Assembly (NCBI RefSeq): GCF_013426915.1
Contig: NZ_AP023179.1
Coordinates: 2,356,001-2,420,000 of the forward strand
Direction: 5' to 3'
Length of the DNA: 64,000 nt
DNA from: Paraburkholderia sp. PGU19
Lineage (GTDB): Bacteria; Pseudomonadota; Gammaproteobacteria; Burkholderiales; Burkholderiaceae
Below the pieces are notes generated by a model. The model worked only from the letters and a program-made list of their open reading frames with translations, was not told the DNA's origin and did no database searches. A program made the translations under genes and the position numbers. This document shows, piece by piece, positions 8,201-16,210 of the stretch (its first letter is position 1; every line of letters begins with the position of its first letter).

Positions 8201-8862
8201 CGCTGGCATCCGCGATTCGTTAGCGTGCTTCAAGCGTCGCCCCTGTGCGGGGCGGCACCTACTTTTCTTTGCCGCCGCAAAGAAAAGTAGGCAAAAGAAA
8301 GCGGCTCACACCGCCAGCTCTTGTGCTTGCCTGAGGGCCTCCAACAGGTTCCTACGCTTCACACGGCAACCTGCTTGTTCCGCATTCGTTGCCAGCGCTC
8401 TTGCGGTGCGCCTCAACCACTTCACGCACCCGCGCTGCATCATGCCGTGCCATATATTCCACGGCCGCCCAGGTGGCAAACTGTGTGTAGGCCCTTGTGC
8501 TCCACACGCCTCACCCCGGTCCGATAGCGCACGCGTTCCACCCTGTAAGAGCGCCAAGCTATACGCCGCGACAACCTACACACCGTTTGCCACCTGGGCG
8601 GCACATACCATTCGCTGCCGCTTGCCCGAGTACGGGTATTCGAAGCGGGTGATGCGTTCATTTATAGCGTTGGCAACTAACATCAAATCAGCGCGTTGCC
8701 GTGTGAAGCATAAGACCGGTTGGGGGCCCTCAGGCAAGAACTAGCGCTGGCGGTGTGAGCCGCTTTCTTTTGCCTACTTTTCTTTGCGGCGGCAAAGAAA
8801 AGTAGGTGCCGCCCCGCACAGGGCGACGCGTGAAGCTAGATAACAAATCGCGGATGCCAGCG
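8201..8862. repeat. 660-bp palindromic repeat, copy B (intact)
   Basis: An uninterrupted copy between two convergent transporter genes. The ends are CGCTGGCATCCGCG and its inverse. A perfect 14-bp hairpin lies at 8259-8290 and its mirror near 8776-8808. The inner inverted pair contains GGTGGCAAACTGTGTGTAGG and its near-complement. Further inverted flanks carry GCGACGCTGGGTGGGTT (about 8115) and its inverse (about 8876), so the full dyad may reach 8101-8905. No conserved protein domain is visible. The hairpins followed by T-runs probably terminate both neighbouring genes. Confidence 0.88.
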
Positions 8863-8906
8863 AAAACACAAGCAACCCACCCAGCGTCGCAGACAAAACA
8901 AAACCT

Positions 8907-10256
8907 TCAATCAATAGGCCGCCCAGCCGTCTCACGAACAAACGGCAACGCCAACAAAGAGACCAAACCGCACCCAATCAGATACCACGCCGGCGCAAGC
9001 GTACTCCCGGACAACTGAATAAGCCACGTAGCAAAGAACTGCGCAAAACCACCAAAAATCGACACCCCAAGACAATAAACAATCGACATCCCAGTAGCGC
9101 GAATGTCGCGAGGAAACATCTCAGGCAGCATGACGATATTAGGCACAGCCGTAAACGCAACAAGTACACCGAGCCCAGCAACAACCGAAAGCAAAACCGG
9201 CACGGTAGGCACAGCATTAATAACCATAAACGCAGGATAAACACCCGCAATCAACAGAACCCGCGAAACCCAAAGCACCCGCTTGCGCCCATACCGATCC
9301 GACAACGACCCAGCAAACGGCGAGCAGATCACCGTAACAAGAGCAGCCGTCCAAGAAGCCCATAACGCCAGCGACATCGGCATATGCAAGATCTTGATCG
9401 CATAAGTAGAAAGATAAAACAGCACGATATAGTTCGCGGCCGTGCCGCCAATCGTCGTCACGACGCCCGTCGCAATCGAGCCCATATGCGTGCCGAAAAT
9501 CTCGCGCACAGGCTTCGAAACCGTCACAGCTTCGAGAGCGGGCGAATGATCTGAAGCCGCCGGCAAAGGCAACGTTTCATCCAGATGCCGCCGGATATAC
9601 ACGCCAATCGGCCCCATCGCCATGCCGATCACGAACGGCACACGCCAACCCCAGCTTTCGAGCGCATGCGTCGAGAGCATTGCGGCCAACGCGACCCCAA
9701 GCAGCGACCCGACCACCGTGTTCAATCCCTGGCTCACGAACTGCCAGCTGCCATAAAAGCCGCGCGTGCGGTCGCTGCCGTACTCCATCAAGAGCGATGT
9801 CGACGCGCCTATCTCGCCGCCCAGCGCAAAGCCCTGAATCAGCCGCGCAAGAATCACAAGCACGGGCGCAGCAAGCCCAATCGATGCATACGTCGGCGCG
9901 AACGCAATGATCGCCGAGCCCAGCGTCATCAGCCACAGGGTCAGGCTCATCGCCGCCTTGCGGCCCGCACGGTCCGCGTACGCGCCAAGCACCACACCGC
10001 CCACCGGCCGCATGATGAAGCCCACACCAAATGTGCCGACAGCGAGCATCAGTTGCGCAAGCTGCCCTTCGACAGGAAAGTACAGCTTGCCGATGATCGT
10101 CGCGAAGAAGCTGTAGATCGTGAAGTCGAAGAACTCAAGGCCGTTGCCAAGCGTGATCGCGGCGATCGCTTTCGCGTGGCTCGCGCGCTGCGGCTGTACA
10201 CCGCTCGTTGAAACGCTGTCGTCCGACGTAGAAGTCGTTGCGGCTGTGTAAGTCAT
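8907..10256 (-). CDS. MHS family (MFS) metabolite:proton symporter
   Basis: A 449-residue MFS carrier of the metabolite:H+ symporter group (relatives of CitA, KgtP, ShiA and ProP). Seen: AITLGNGLEFFDFTIYSFFA at the first helix, the loop-2 motif GAYADRAGRKAAM, RLIQGFALGGEIGASTSLLM in helix 4, and AGSLSDRYGRKRVLW in the second half. About 12 helices are apparent. A GGGAGA site lies just before the ATG. It is followed upstream on the same strand, 18 bp away, by an M20 amidohydrolase gene, so the pair probably imports and hydrolyses the same compound. The substrate is not evident. Confidence 0.88.
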   Translation of the reverse strand: MTYTAATTSTSDDSVSTSGVQPQRASHAKAIAAITLGNGLEFFDFTIYSFFATIIGKLYFPVEGQLAQLMLAVGTFGVGFIMRPVGGVVLGAYADRAGRKAAMSLTLWLMTLGSAIIAFAPTYASIGLAAPVLVILARLIQGFALGGEIGASTSLLMEYGSDRTRGFYGSWQFVSQGLNTVVGSLLGVALAAMLSTHALESWGWRVPFVIGMAMGPIGVYIRRHLDETLPLPAASDHSPALEAVTVSKPVREIFGTHMGSIATGVVTTIGGTAANYIVLFYLSTYAIKILHMPMSLALWASWTAALVTVICSPFAGSLSDRYGRKRVLWVSRVLLIAGVYPAFMVINAVPTVPVLLSVVAGLGVLVAFTAVPNIVMLPEMFPRDIRATGMSIVYCLGVSIFGGFAQFFATWLIQLSGSTLAPAWYLIGCGLVSLLALPFVRETAGRPID

Positions 10257-10274
10257 ATCCGTCTCCCGGATGCG

Positions 10275-11447
10275 TCAGACGAGAAATGATTGCGCGAGTC
10301 GTACCCAATATGCGGCGCCCGTCGCAAGGCAATCGTCGTTGAAGTCGTAGCCTGGGTTGTGCACCATGCAGCCGCCCTCGCCGTCTCCGTTGCCGATGAT
10401 CAGATACGCACCCGCACATTTTTCGAGCATGAACGCGAAGTCCTCGCTGCCCGTCAGCGGCTGCATGTCGGCGATCAGGCCGTCGTCGCCGACCCAGTCA
10501 CGCGCGACCTGCGTCGCGAATGCCGTCATCTGCGCATCGTTGACGAGCACGGGATAGCGTCGCTGATAGTCGACCTCGGCGCGCGCGTTGTACACCGACG
10601 CTTGTCCATGCACGACTTCCAGAATGCGCGTCTCCAGAAAGTCGCGGACTTCCGGCTTCAGCGCGCGCACGGAGAGGCGCATCTCAGCCGTCTCCGGAAT
10701 CACGTTGGGCGCTTCGCCCGCGTGAATCGCGCCGACCGTGATGATCGCCATATCGAGCGGCGCGACGTTGCGCGACACGATGGTCTGCAACGCCAGCACG
10801 ATCTGCGCGCACACGACGACGGGATCGACGGCCTTATGCGGCACCGCGCCGTGTCCGCCGCGCCCTGTCACTTTGACGATGACGGTATCCGACGACGCCA
10901 TGAACGAACCCGGCAGAAAACCGAACTTGCCCGTCGGATGACCCGGCATGTTGTGCATCGCGAACACGGCGTCGCACGGGAAGCGCTCGAACAGCCCGTC
11001 CTCGATCATCTTCTTCGCGCCGGCAAGGCCCTCTTCGGCGGGCTGGAAGATCAGGTTCAGCGTGCCGTCGAACGAACGTTCCTGCGCGAGATGCTTCGCT
11101 GCGGCGAGCAGCATCGCCGTGTGGCCGTCGTGGCCGCATGCGTGCATCTTGCCGGGCAGCTTGCTCGCGTACGGCAGGCCCGTCTGCTCGTGGATGGGCA
11201 GCGCGTCCATGTCGGCGCGCAGGCCGAGCTTGCGCGTACCGCTGCCTACTTTCAGTTGCCCGACGACACCCGTGCTACCCAGCCCGCGCGTCACGGTGTA
11301 GCCCCACTCGGCGAGCTTGTCGGCGACCAGCTCGCCCGTCACGTGTTCTTCGTACGCAAGCTCCGGATGCGCATGGATGCGGCGGCGCAGCGCAATCATT
11401 TCTGCTTCGAGATCGGCGATGCCGGCGGGGATGACCATGGTATTCAC
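10275..11447 (-). CDS. M20 family amidohydrolase (hippurate hydrolase-like)
   Basis: A 390-residue peptidase-M20D-type amidohydrolase. Such enzymes remove an acyl group from N-acyl or N-aroyl amino acids, or hydrolyse related amides. Metal-site motifs are present: LRADMDALPIHEQTGLPY, HACGHDGHTAMLLAA, FQPAEEGLAGAKKMI and, near the end, PLTGSEDFAFML. The dimerisation-domain segment GRGGHGAVPHKAVDPV is intact. The start is a GTG eight bases after GGAG. It is the first gene of a two-gene operon with the MHS symporter and is divergent from a LysR regulator across a strong palindrome. Cytosolic. The real substrate is unknown. Confidence 0.9.
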   Translation of the reverse strand: MNTMVIPAGIADLEAEMIALRRRIHAHPELAYEEHVTGELVADKLAEWGYTVTRGLGSTGVVGQLKVGSGTRKLGLRADMDALPIHEQTGLPYASKLPGKMHACGHDGHTAMLLAAAKHLAQERSFDGTLNLIFQPAEEGLAGAKKMIEDGLFERFPCDAVFAMHNMPGHPTGKFGFLPGSFMASSDTVIVKVTGRGGHGAVPHKAVDPVVVCAQIVLALQTIVSRNVAPLDMAIITVGAIHAGEAPNVIPETAEMRLSVRALKPEVRDFLETRILEVVHGQASVYNARAEVDYQRRYPVLVNDAQMTAFATQVARDWVGDDGLIADMQPLTGSEDFAFMLEKCAGAYLIIGNGDGEGGCMVHNPGYDFNDDCLATGAAYWVRLAQSFLV

Positions 11448-11522
11448 GCTGCTGTCTCCATCGATGTCTGTGAACCCAGCATAGCCGTCCGTTATTTTGA
11501 CGGGCAGGCGGGAAACGGTTAC

Positions 11523-11545
11523 GGTGGCAACCAGTGGTTGTCACC
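11523..11545. promoter_or_regulatory. Probable LysR operator between the amidohydrolase and its regulator
   Basis: A 23-bp dyad: GGTG, G, CAACCA, G, TGGTTG, T, CACC. Ten of eleven arm positions pair. It includes the T-N11-A pattern expected for LysR-type sites and lies between divergent starts, 28 bp before the LysR ATG. Confidence 0.6.
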
Positions 11546-11572
11546 CTAGATGCCACCTTTCATCCTCCCGAC

Positions 11573-12523
11573 ATGAAACTGCATCAACTCAGCACGCTCG
11601 CCGCCATCGCGGAGACAGGCAGCATCCGCGCCGCGGCGCGGCAACTGGGCCTGTCCCCTGCCGCCGTCACCAAGTCGGTGCGCGAACTCGAAGCGGACCT
11701 GCGCGCACCGCTGGTGATACGCGGCACATCGGGCGTCGCGTTCACCGAATACGGACGCGCGCTCGTCGTGCATGCGCGGCTCGTGCTCGGTCAACTCGCG
11801 CGCGCCGAGGCCGAACTCGAAGCAATGCGTGGCGCGTCGGCCGGAAAACTCTCGGTGGGCGTCACACCGTGGCTCGCGCTGACGTTTTTGCCCGAGACGG
11901 TCAACCGCTTCAAGCAGAAAATGCCCGACGTGCAACTGGAATTCTTCGAAGGATTGTTGGCCGTCGTGCAGCCGCGTCTGCGCGACGGCAGCCTCGACTT
12001 TTCGATCGGGCGGCCGCCGCCTGCGTCGCCGCAATCGGAGTTTCACAACGTGCCGCTTTTTTCGACGCATTCGGCCGTCGTCGCGCGACGCGGGCATCCG
12101 TTGGGCGAATGCCGTACGCTGCACGAACTGCAAGACGCCGAATGGGTGTTGAACTGGGACCCCGCGAGCCGGGAGTCGATGGCCGACAATCTGTTCCGCA
12201 AGCGCGGGATGAGGGTGCCGCACACGATCCATCTCGCGCATTCATTTGCGATCGTGCTAGGCCTGCTTCAGCAGACGGATTTCCTCAGTATCTTTCCGTG
12301 GCCGCTCGTCGAGGTGAACATTGCGAAGCAGAATCTGCGCGCGCTGCCGTTGCGCGAAGTAGTCGATGAGACGATCGTCAGTATCACGTCGCGGCGCGGC
12401 GTGCCTGTCAGTCCGGCGGGCGCGTGTTTTATCGAATGCCTGCGTGAAGTGATCGACGAAGGCGCGCGGTCGCAGGATGCGGACCGCCGCCGTCTGTTTC
12501 ATTCGATCGAACTGCTTTTCTAG
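11573..12523 (+). CDS. LysR family transcriptional regulator
   Basis: A 316-residue LysR-type regulator. The N-terminal helix-turn-helix runs MKLHQLSTLAAIAETGSIRA, then LGLSPAAVTKSVRELEADL. The effector domain of the periplasmic-binding type begins after about residue 90 (GKLSVGVTPWLALTFLPETV). The ATG was chosen because the family starts at this position. It is divergent from the M20 amidohydrolase / MHS operon across a near-perfect palindrome, so it most likely controls that operon in response to its substrate. It meets the aldehyde dehydrogenase gene tail to tail with only 3 bp between stop codons. Confidence 0.9.
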   Translation: MKLHQLSTLAAIAETGSIRAAARQLGLSPAAVTKSVRELEADLRAPLVIRGTSGVAFTEYGRALVVHARLVLGQLARAEAELEAMRGASAGKLSVGVTPWLALTFLPETVNRFKQKMPDVQLEFFEGLLAVVQPRLRDGSLDFSIGRPPPASPQSEFHNVPLFSTHSAVVARRGHPLGECRTLHELQDAEWVLNWDPASRESMADNLFRKRGMRVPHTIHLAHSFAIVLGLLQQTDFLSIFPWPLVEVNIAKQNLRALPLREVVDETIVSITSRRGVPVSPAGACFIECLREVIDEGARSQDADRRRLFHSIELLF

Positions 12524-12526
12524 GGC

Positions 12527-13954
12527 TTATTTCCCGTATCCGACGACGCCCTTGATCTCCAGAAAGTCTTCGAGTCCGAACTCGCCGTATTCGCGCCCAT
12601 TGCCCGACTGGCGATAGCCGCCAAACGGCGCTTCCGGCGAGTACTCAGCGTAGTTCAGATAGATCGTGCCTGTGCGCAGCCGCTTCGCGACGGCGCGCGC
12701 ACGTTCGAGCGACGCCGACTGAATATAGCCCGCGAGACCATAGATGCTGTCGTTGGCCATTGCGACGGCTTCGTCTTCCGTGTCGTAGCCGAGAATCGAC
12801 AGCACGGGTCCGAAGATTTCTTCGCGTGCGATCGTCATGTCGTGCGTCACGTGGCCGAACACAGTCGGGCGCACATAGTAGCCGTCGCCCAGGCCTTGGG
12901 GACGTCCCGGTCCGCCCGCTGCGAGCACCGCGCCTTCGCGCACGCCTGCATCGATCATCGATTGGATCTTGTCGAACTGCTGCTGGCTGATCACGGGGCC
13001 CATATCGCTCGACGGCGCGTCCGCCGGACCGGCGACGAGCGCATCGGCCACTTCCTTCGCATAGGCCAACGCTTCGTCCATCCGCGCGCGAGGCACGAAC
13101 ATGCGCGTGGGCGCATCGCACGACTGCCCGCTGTTATCGAAGCATGCGCGCGCGCCACGCGTGACGGCATCGCGCAGATCGGCATCCTCCAGAATCAGGT
13201 TCGCGGACTTGCCGCCCAGTTCCTGATGCACGCGCTTGACGGTATCGGCGGCGGCTTTTGCGACTTGCACGCCTGCGCGCGTCGATCCCGTGAACGACAT
13301 CATGTCGATGTCCTTGTGACGCGACATGGCATCGCCCACCACCTGCCCTTCGCCGTTGACGAGATTGAACACGCCTGCGGGCACGCCTGCTTCATGCAGG
13401 ATTTCCGCGTACAGCATCGCGCTCATCGGGGCGAGTTCGGATGGCTTCAGCACCATCGTGCAACCGGCTGCGAGTGCGGGCGCGACTTTCGTCGTGATCT
13501 GCAACGCGGGCCAGTTCCACGGCGTGATGAGGCCGCATACGCCGACGGGCTCCTTGCGGATCAGCATGCTGCCTTTTAGCTGCTCGAAGTCGAAATGCTG
13601 CAGCGTGCGGATCATCGTTTCCAGATGCGCGGTGCCCGTCCATGCCTGGGCGTCGTGGGCGAACCGTTTGGGCGCGCCCATTTCGCGGCTGATCGCCTCG
13701 ACCATGTCGTCGTAGCGCTTGCGATAGACCTCGAGGATCGCTTGCAGCAGATCGATGCGCTGTTGCACTGTGGTTTCAGAATACGATGCGAAGGCTTTTT
13801 TGGCCGCCGCTACTGCGAGATCGACGTCGCCCGCACTGCCGAGCGAAATCGTTGCGAACGGTTTAGCGGTGGATGGGTCGATTACGTCGAGTGTTTTGGG
13901 CTCGATCGGGTCGATCCAGTTTCCGTCGATATAGAACTGCGTGGCGTGCTGCAT
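12527..13954 (-). CDS. NAD(P)-dependent aldehyde dehydrogenase
   Basis: A 475-residue ALDH-superfamily enzyme that oxidises an aldehyde to the acid in the cytosol. Key residues are visible: ITPWNWPALQ (cofactor-site Asn), MSFTGSTRAG (dinucleotide-binding turn), VHQELGGKSANLILEDADLR (general-base Glu), NSGQSCDAPTRMFVPR (nucleophile Cys) and the late EEIFGPVLSILGY motif. The length is standard. AGGAA precedes the ATG. It stands alone on its transcript but neighbours a cupin gene and an FAD-dependent amine-oxidase-like gene. An amine-to-aldehyde-to-acid route is therefore possible but unproven. Confidence 0.92.
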   Translation of the reverse strand: MQHATQFYIDGNWIDPIEPKTLDVIDPSTAKPFATISLGSAGDVDLAVAAAKKAFASYSETTVQQRIDLLQAILEVYRKRYDDMVEAISREMGAPKRFAHDAQAWTGTAHLETMIRTLQHFDFEQLKGSMLIRKEPVGVCGLITPWNWPALQITTKVAPALAAGCTMVLKPSELAPMSAMLYAEILHEAGVPAGVFNLVNGEGQVVGDAMSRHKDIDMMSFTGSTRAGVQVAKAAADTVKRVHQELGGKSANLILEDADLRDAVTRGARACFDNSGQSCDAPTRMFVPRARMDEALAYAKEVADALVAGPADAPSSDMGPVISQQQFDKIQSMIDAGVREGAVLAAGGPGRPQGLGDGYYVRPTVFGHVTHDMTIAREEIFGPVLSILGYDTEDEAVAMANDSIYGLAGYIQSASLERARAVAKRLRTGTIYLNYAEYSPEAPFGGYRQSGNGREYGEFGLEDFLEIKGVVGYGK

Positions 13955-14105
13955 GATGTATTCCTGTAGTTGGTCCGATACGTTACATCGACTGTTCTCG
14001 AACTACATGTCTTCAAATCGAAATTCATTGGCGAGCGTCTTTAGCTCAGACTCGCGTTTCCCAATCAACCCGCTTTGATCTGCTATTCATTCTGGAGACT
14101 TTGAC

Positions 14106-14477
14106 ATGAGCAACATTACTTTTACCCGTATCGATGCGAAGGGTCCTGGCGCTATGGGCCTGCAGCCGGCGTTGCATGATCCTGCTGATGTGATTCTCGA
14201 TGGCGCTAAAGCGCCGCATGCGTTGACTGCTTTTTCTGATGCTGAGAATGTGCTTACCGCTGGGGTCTGGCAGTGCGATGCCGGTACACTCAAGTTGTCT
14301 GATCTGCCGATTCATGAAGTCTGTGTGCTGATTGAAGGTGAAGTCGTGATTACCAGCGAGGATGGGCGTTCCGATCACTATAAGGCTGGTGATGCGTTCA
14401 TTTTGCACAAGGGCTTCTCGGGTACCTGGCATATGCCTGTTGCTACTAAGAAGTACAGTGTTGTTTATTGTGGTTGA
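14106..14477 (+). CDS. Cupin domain protein (DUF861 type)
   Basis: A 123-residue single-cupin protein: HEVCVLIEGEVVITSEDG forms the first conserved cupin stretch and YKAGDAFILHKGFSGTWHMP the second, as in the DUF861 / (S)-ureidoglycine-aminohydrolase-like group. These small cupins are often encoded beside PuuB-like FAD oxidoreductases, as here. GGAG seven bases before ATG sets the start. Nearly the whole gene uses T-ending codons, unlike the strongly C/G-ending genes around it. It is followed by a clear hairpin terminator. The ligand or reaction is unknown. Confidence 0.85.
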   Translation: MSNITFTRIDAKGPGAMGLQPALHDPADVILDGAKAPHALTAFSDAENVLTAGVWQCDAGTLKLSDLPIHEVCVLIEGEVVITSEDGRSDHYKAGDAFILHKGFSGTWHMPVATKKYSVVYCG

Positions 14478-14495
14478 GGGTCTGGTTTAAACCGG

Positions 14496-14521
14496 CCGCG
14501 CGGTTTATGCGCGGTTTTTTT
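14496..14521 (+). terminator. Intrinsic terminator after the cupin gene
   Basis: CCGCGC, 7-nt loop, GCGCGG, followed by seven T, starting 18 bp after the cupin stop codon. Confidence 0.8.
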
Positions 14522-14554
14522 GTGCTTGCCGTAAGGCTGGCATTCGGGCCTTTT

Positions 14555-14644
14555 CGCTGGCATCCGCGTTTTGTTAGCGTGCTTCAGGCGTCGCCCTGTG
14601 CGGGGCAACGCTAGCAAACCAATAACATCACGCGGATGCCAGCG
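14555..14644. repeat. 90-bp miniature derivative of the palindromic repeat (copy D)
   Basis: Both termini of the long repeat are present as a perfect 15-bp inverted pair (CGCTGGCATCCGCGT and its complement). Only about 60 bp remain between them: TTAGCGTGCTTCAGGCGTCG and a shortened CCCTG...CGGGG hairpin on one side, and CTAGCAAACCAATAAC, matching the right-end segment of copies A and B, on the other. The central 570 bp of the long form is absent. It lies between the convergent cupin and FAD-oxidoreductase genes, like copies B and C. The right flank also shares GCGTCGCAGACAAAA with the flanks of copies A and B. Confidence 0.75.
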
Positions 14645-14728
14645 TAAGCGTAAGCAAAAACCAACCAAACCGGATGCCACCACAAACACAAGCACACCAC
14701 CAAAAGCGTCGCAGACAAAACAAAAACA

Positions 14729-14758
14729 AAAACCAAAACCAAAACCAAAACCAAAACC
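14729..14758. repeat. Five tandem AAAACC hexamers at the end of the FAD oxidoreductase gene
   Basis: Five exact AAAACC units run up to the stop codon of the minus-strand oxidoreductase gene; read in its direction they are GGTTTT repeats starting within TAG. A simple-sequence tract, possibly with a T-rich terminator function. Confidence 0.85.
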
Positions 14759-16149
14759 TACATCGGAAACCCAAGCGCCTTAATAGAATTAATCCACCAC
14801 CTCCGCCATCCACCCCGATCATCCGCCCCATCAAAAGCATTAAACGTGATCTTGGCAGCGATCCACCGCACAGGCTCTGGCGGAATATAAGAAGACCCCT
14901 TCCGCGAGATATCAAGCGAAGTGATCAACGTATCGCGATTCCAGAGCATTTCGAGCCCCATCCTCGCGCCGAAGCGGCTTCCGGCGACACCAAACCCGGT
15001 ATACCCGGCAACAAAAACAGTCTTCCCACCGTGATACTTACGCGCAAAAACCGCCCCGCGAGAACAGTAATCAATCGGCCCACCCCACGCATGCGTGAAC
15101 TTCACATCATCCAGCTGCGGGAAAGTCCGATAAAAAGCCTCTGCGAGTTTGTAGTAAGTGCGCTCATCACGATCCTGCGCAGGATTGTTATCGCCACCAA
15201 AGTGATAACTAACACGCCCGCCAAAAATGATCCGGTTATCTTTCGTGAGACGAAAATAATTGAGCTGCGTGCGCGTGTCATACACGCCCTGCCGGTTCTT
15301 CCAGCCAATACGCGCCATCTGCTCTTCCGTTAGCGGACTCGTCGCGACGATGTGATCACGCACCTGCATCACACGCCGGTTGATATCCGTCACGCCAACA
15401 TTCGCCGTACCCGTGCCGAGCAACACACGCGGCGTATCAATCCGCCCCGCCTGCGTATGCACGACCATCTTCTTGCCCGCGTCTTCGAGACGCGTCAACG
15501 GCGAATGCTCATACAACCGCACGCCAAGTTTCAAGGCTGCCGCCTTGAGCCCCCAAGCAAGCTTCGCGGGATGAATCGTCCCACTACGATTACGCGACCA
15601 CATCGCACCTGCAAACAACGGCGAATCCAGTTGCTCTCGCGCCTTCTCGCTGTCGAGCAATACAACATCATGCCCATGCGACATATGCAGTTCGAAGTCA
15701 TTCTGCAAATGGTCGAGATGCTTTTCGTCGACGGCCACCGTCATTTCGCCGTTCCATTCGACATCGGCTTCGATGCCATAGCGAACAAGCGATTCCTTGA
15801 ACCCGTCGAGATTCTCCTGCCCCAGACGCTCGAGTACATCGAGATCTTTCGGGAACACGCGCGTCGCATTCGGCAGCCCGTGCATCACGGACGTCGAGAT
15901 GATTCCGCCCGGACGGCCTGACGCTCCATATGCAATCTTGCCCGCTTCGATCAGCACGACATCCAGACGAGGATCGTTCTCCTTCGCCTGAATGGCTGCC
16001 CACAAACCCGTAAAGCCTCCGCCGACGATCACGAGATCGGCCGCGGTGGGCCCGATCAGTTCGCGTTCAACGGCAGGCGCCGCCGGATTGTCCAGCCAGA
16101 ACGGAAACAGCTTGACACCTTCGAATGCGCGTTTGACCGACTCGCTCAT
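14758..16149 (-). CDS. FAD-dependent amine oxidoreductase (PuuB-like, DAO family)
   Basis: A 463-residue flavoprotein of the D-amino-acid-oxidase superfamily, close in architecture to gamma-glutamylputrescine oxidase. The FAD Rossmann motif VIVGGGFTGLWAA lies at about residues 40-52 and AYGASGRPGGI follows in the usual place. The C-terminal FAD-contact segment is VFVAGYTGFGVAGSRFGARM. These enzymes oxidise amine groups to aldehydes or imines with O2. AGGTGAG precedes the ATG. It is cotranscribed downstream of an NCS1 permease (61 bp away) and beside a DUF861 cupin and an aldehyde dehydrogenase, which together suggest breakdown of an imported amine or N-heterocycle. The substrate is not determined. 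Confidence 0.88.
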   Translation of the reverse strand: MSESVKRAFEGVKLFPFWLDNPAAPAVERELIGPTAADLVIVGGGFTGLWAAIQAKENDPRLDVVLIEAGKIAYGASGRPGGIISTSVMHGLPNATRVFPKDLDVLERLGQENLDGFKESLVRYGIEADVEWNGEMTVAVDEKHLDHLQNDFELHMSHGHDVVLLDSEKAREQLDSPLFAGAMWSRNRSGTIHPAKLAWGLKAAALKLGVRLYEHSPLTRLEDAGKKMVVHTQAGRIDTPRVLLGTGTANVGVTDINRRVMQVRDHIVATSPLTEEQMARIGWKNRQGVYDTRTQLNYFRLTKDNRIIFGGRVSYHFGGDNNPAQDRDERTYYKLAEAFYRTFPQLDDVKFTHAWGGPIDYCSRGAVFARKYHGGKTVFVAGYTGFGVAGSRFGARMGLEMLWNRDTLITSLDISRKGSSYIPPEPVRWIAAKITFNAFDGADDRGGWRRWWINSIKALGFPM

Positions 16150-16210
16150 CTTCTCACCTGCTCTATTCCAGTCTTTGATAATGATGCCACTAGCGGCATG
16201 CTCTCTTTTA

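Noticed and set aside
14701..14760. CRISPR-like or telomere-like array
   Set aside because: The units are six bases long with no spacers; it is a short simple-sequence tract.
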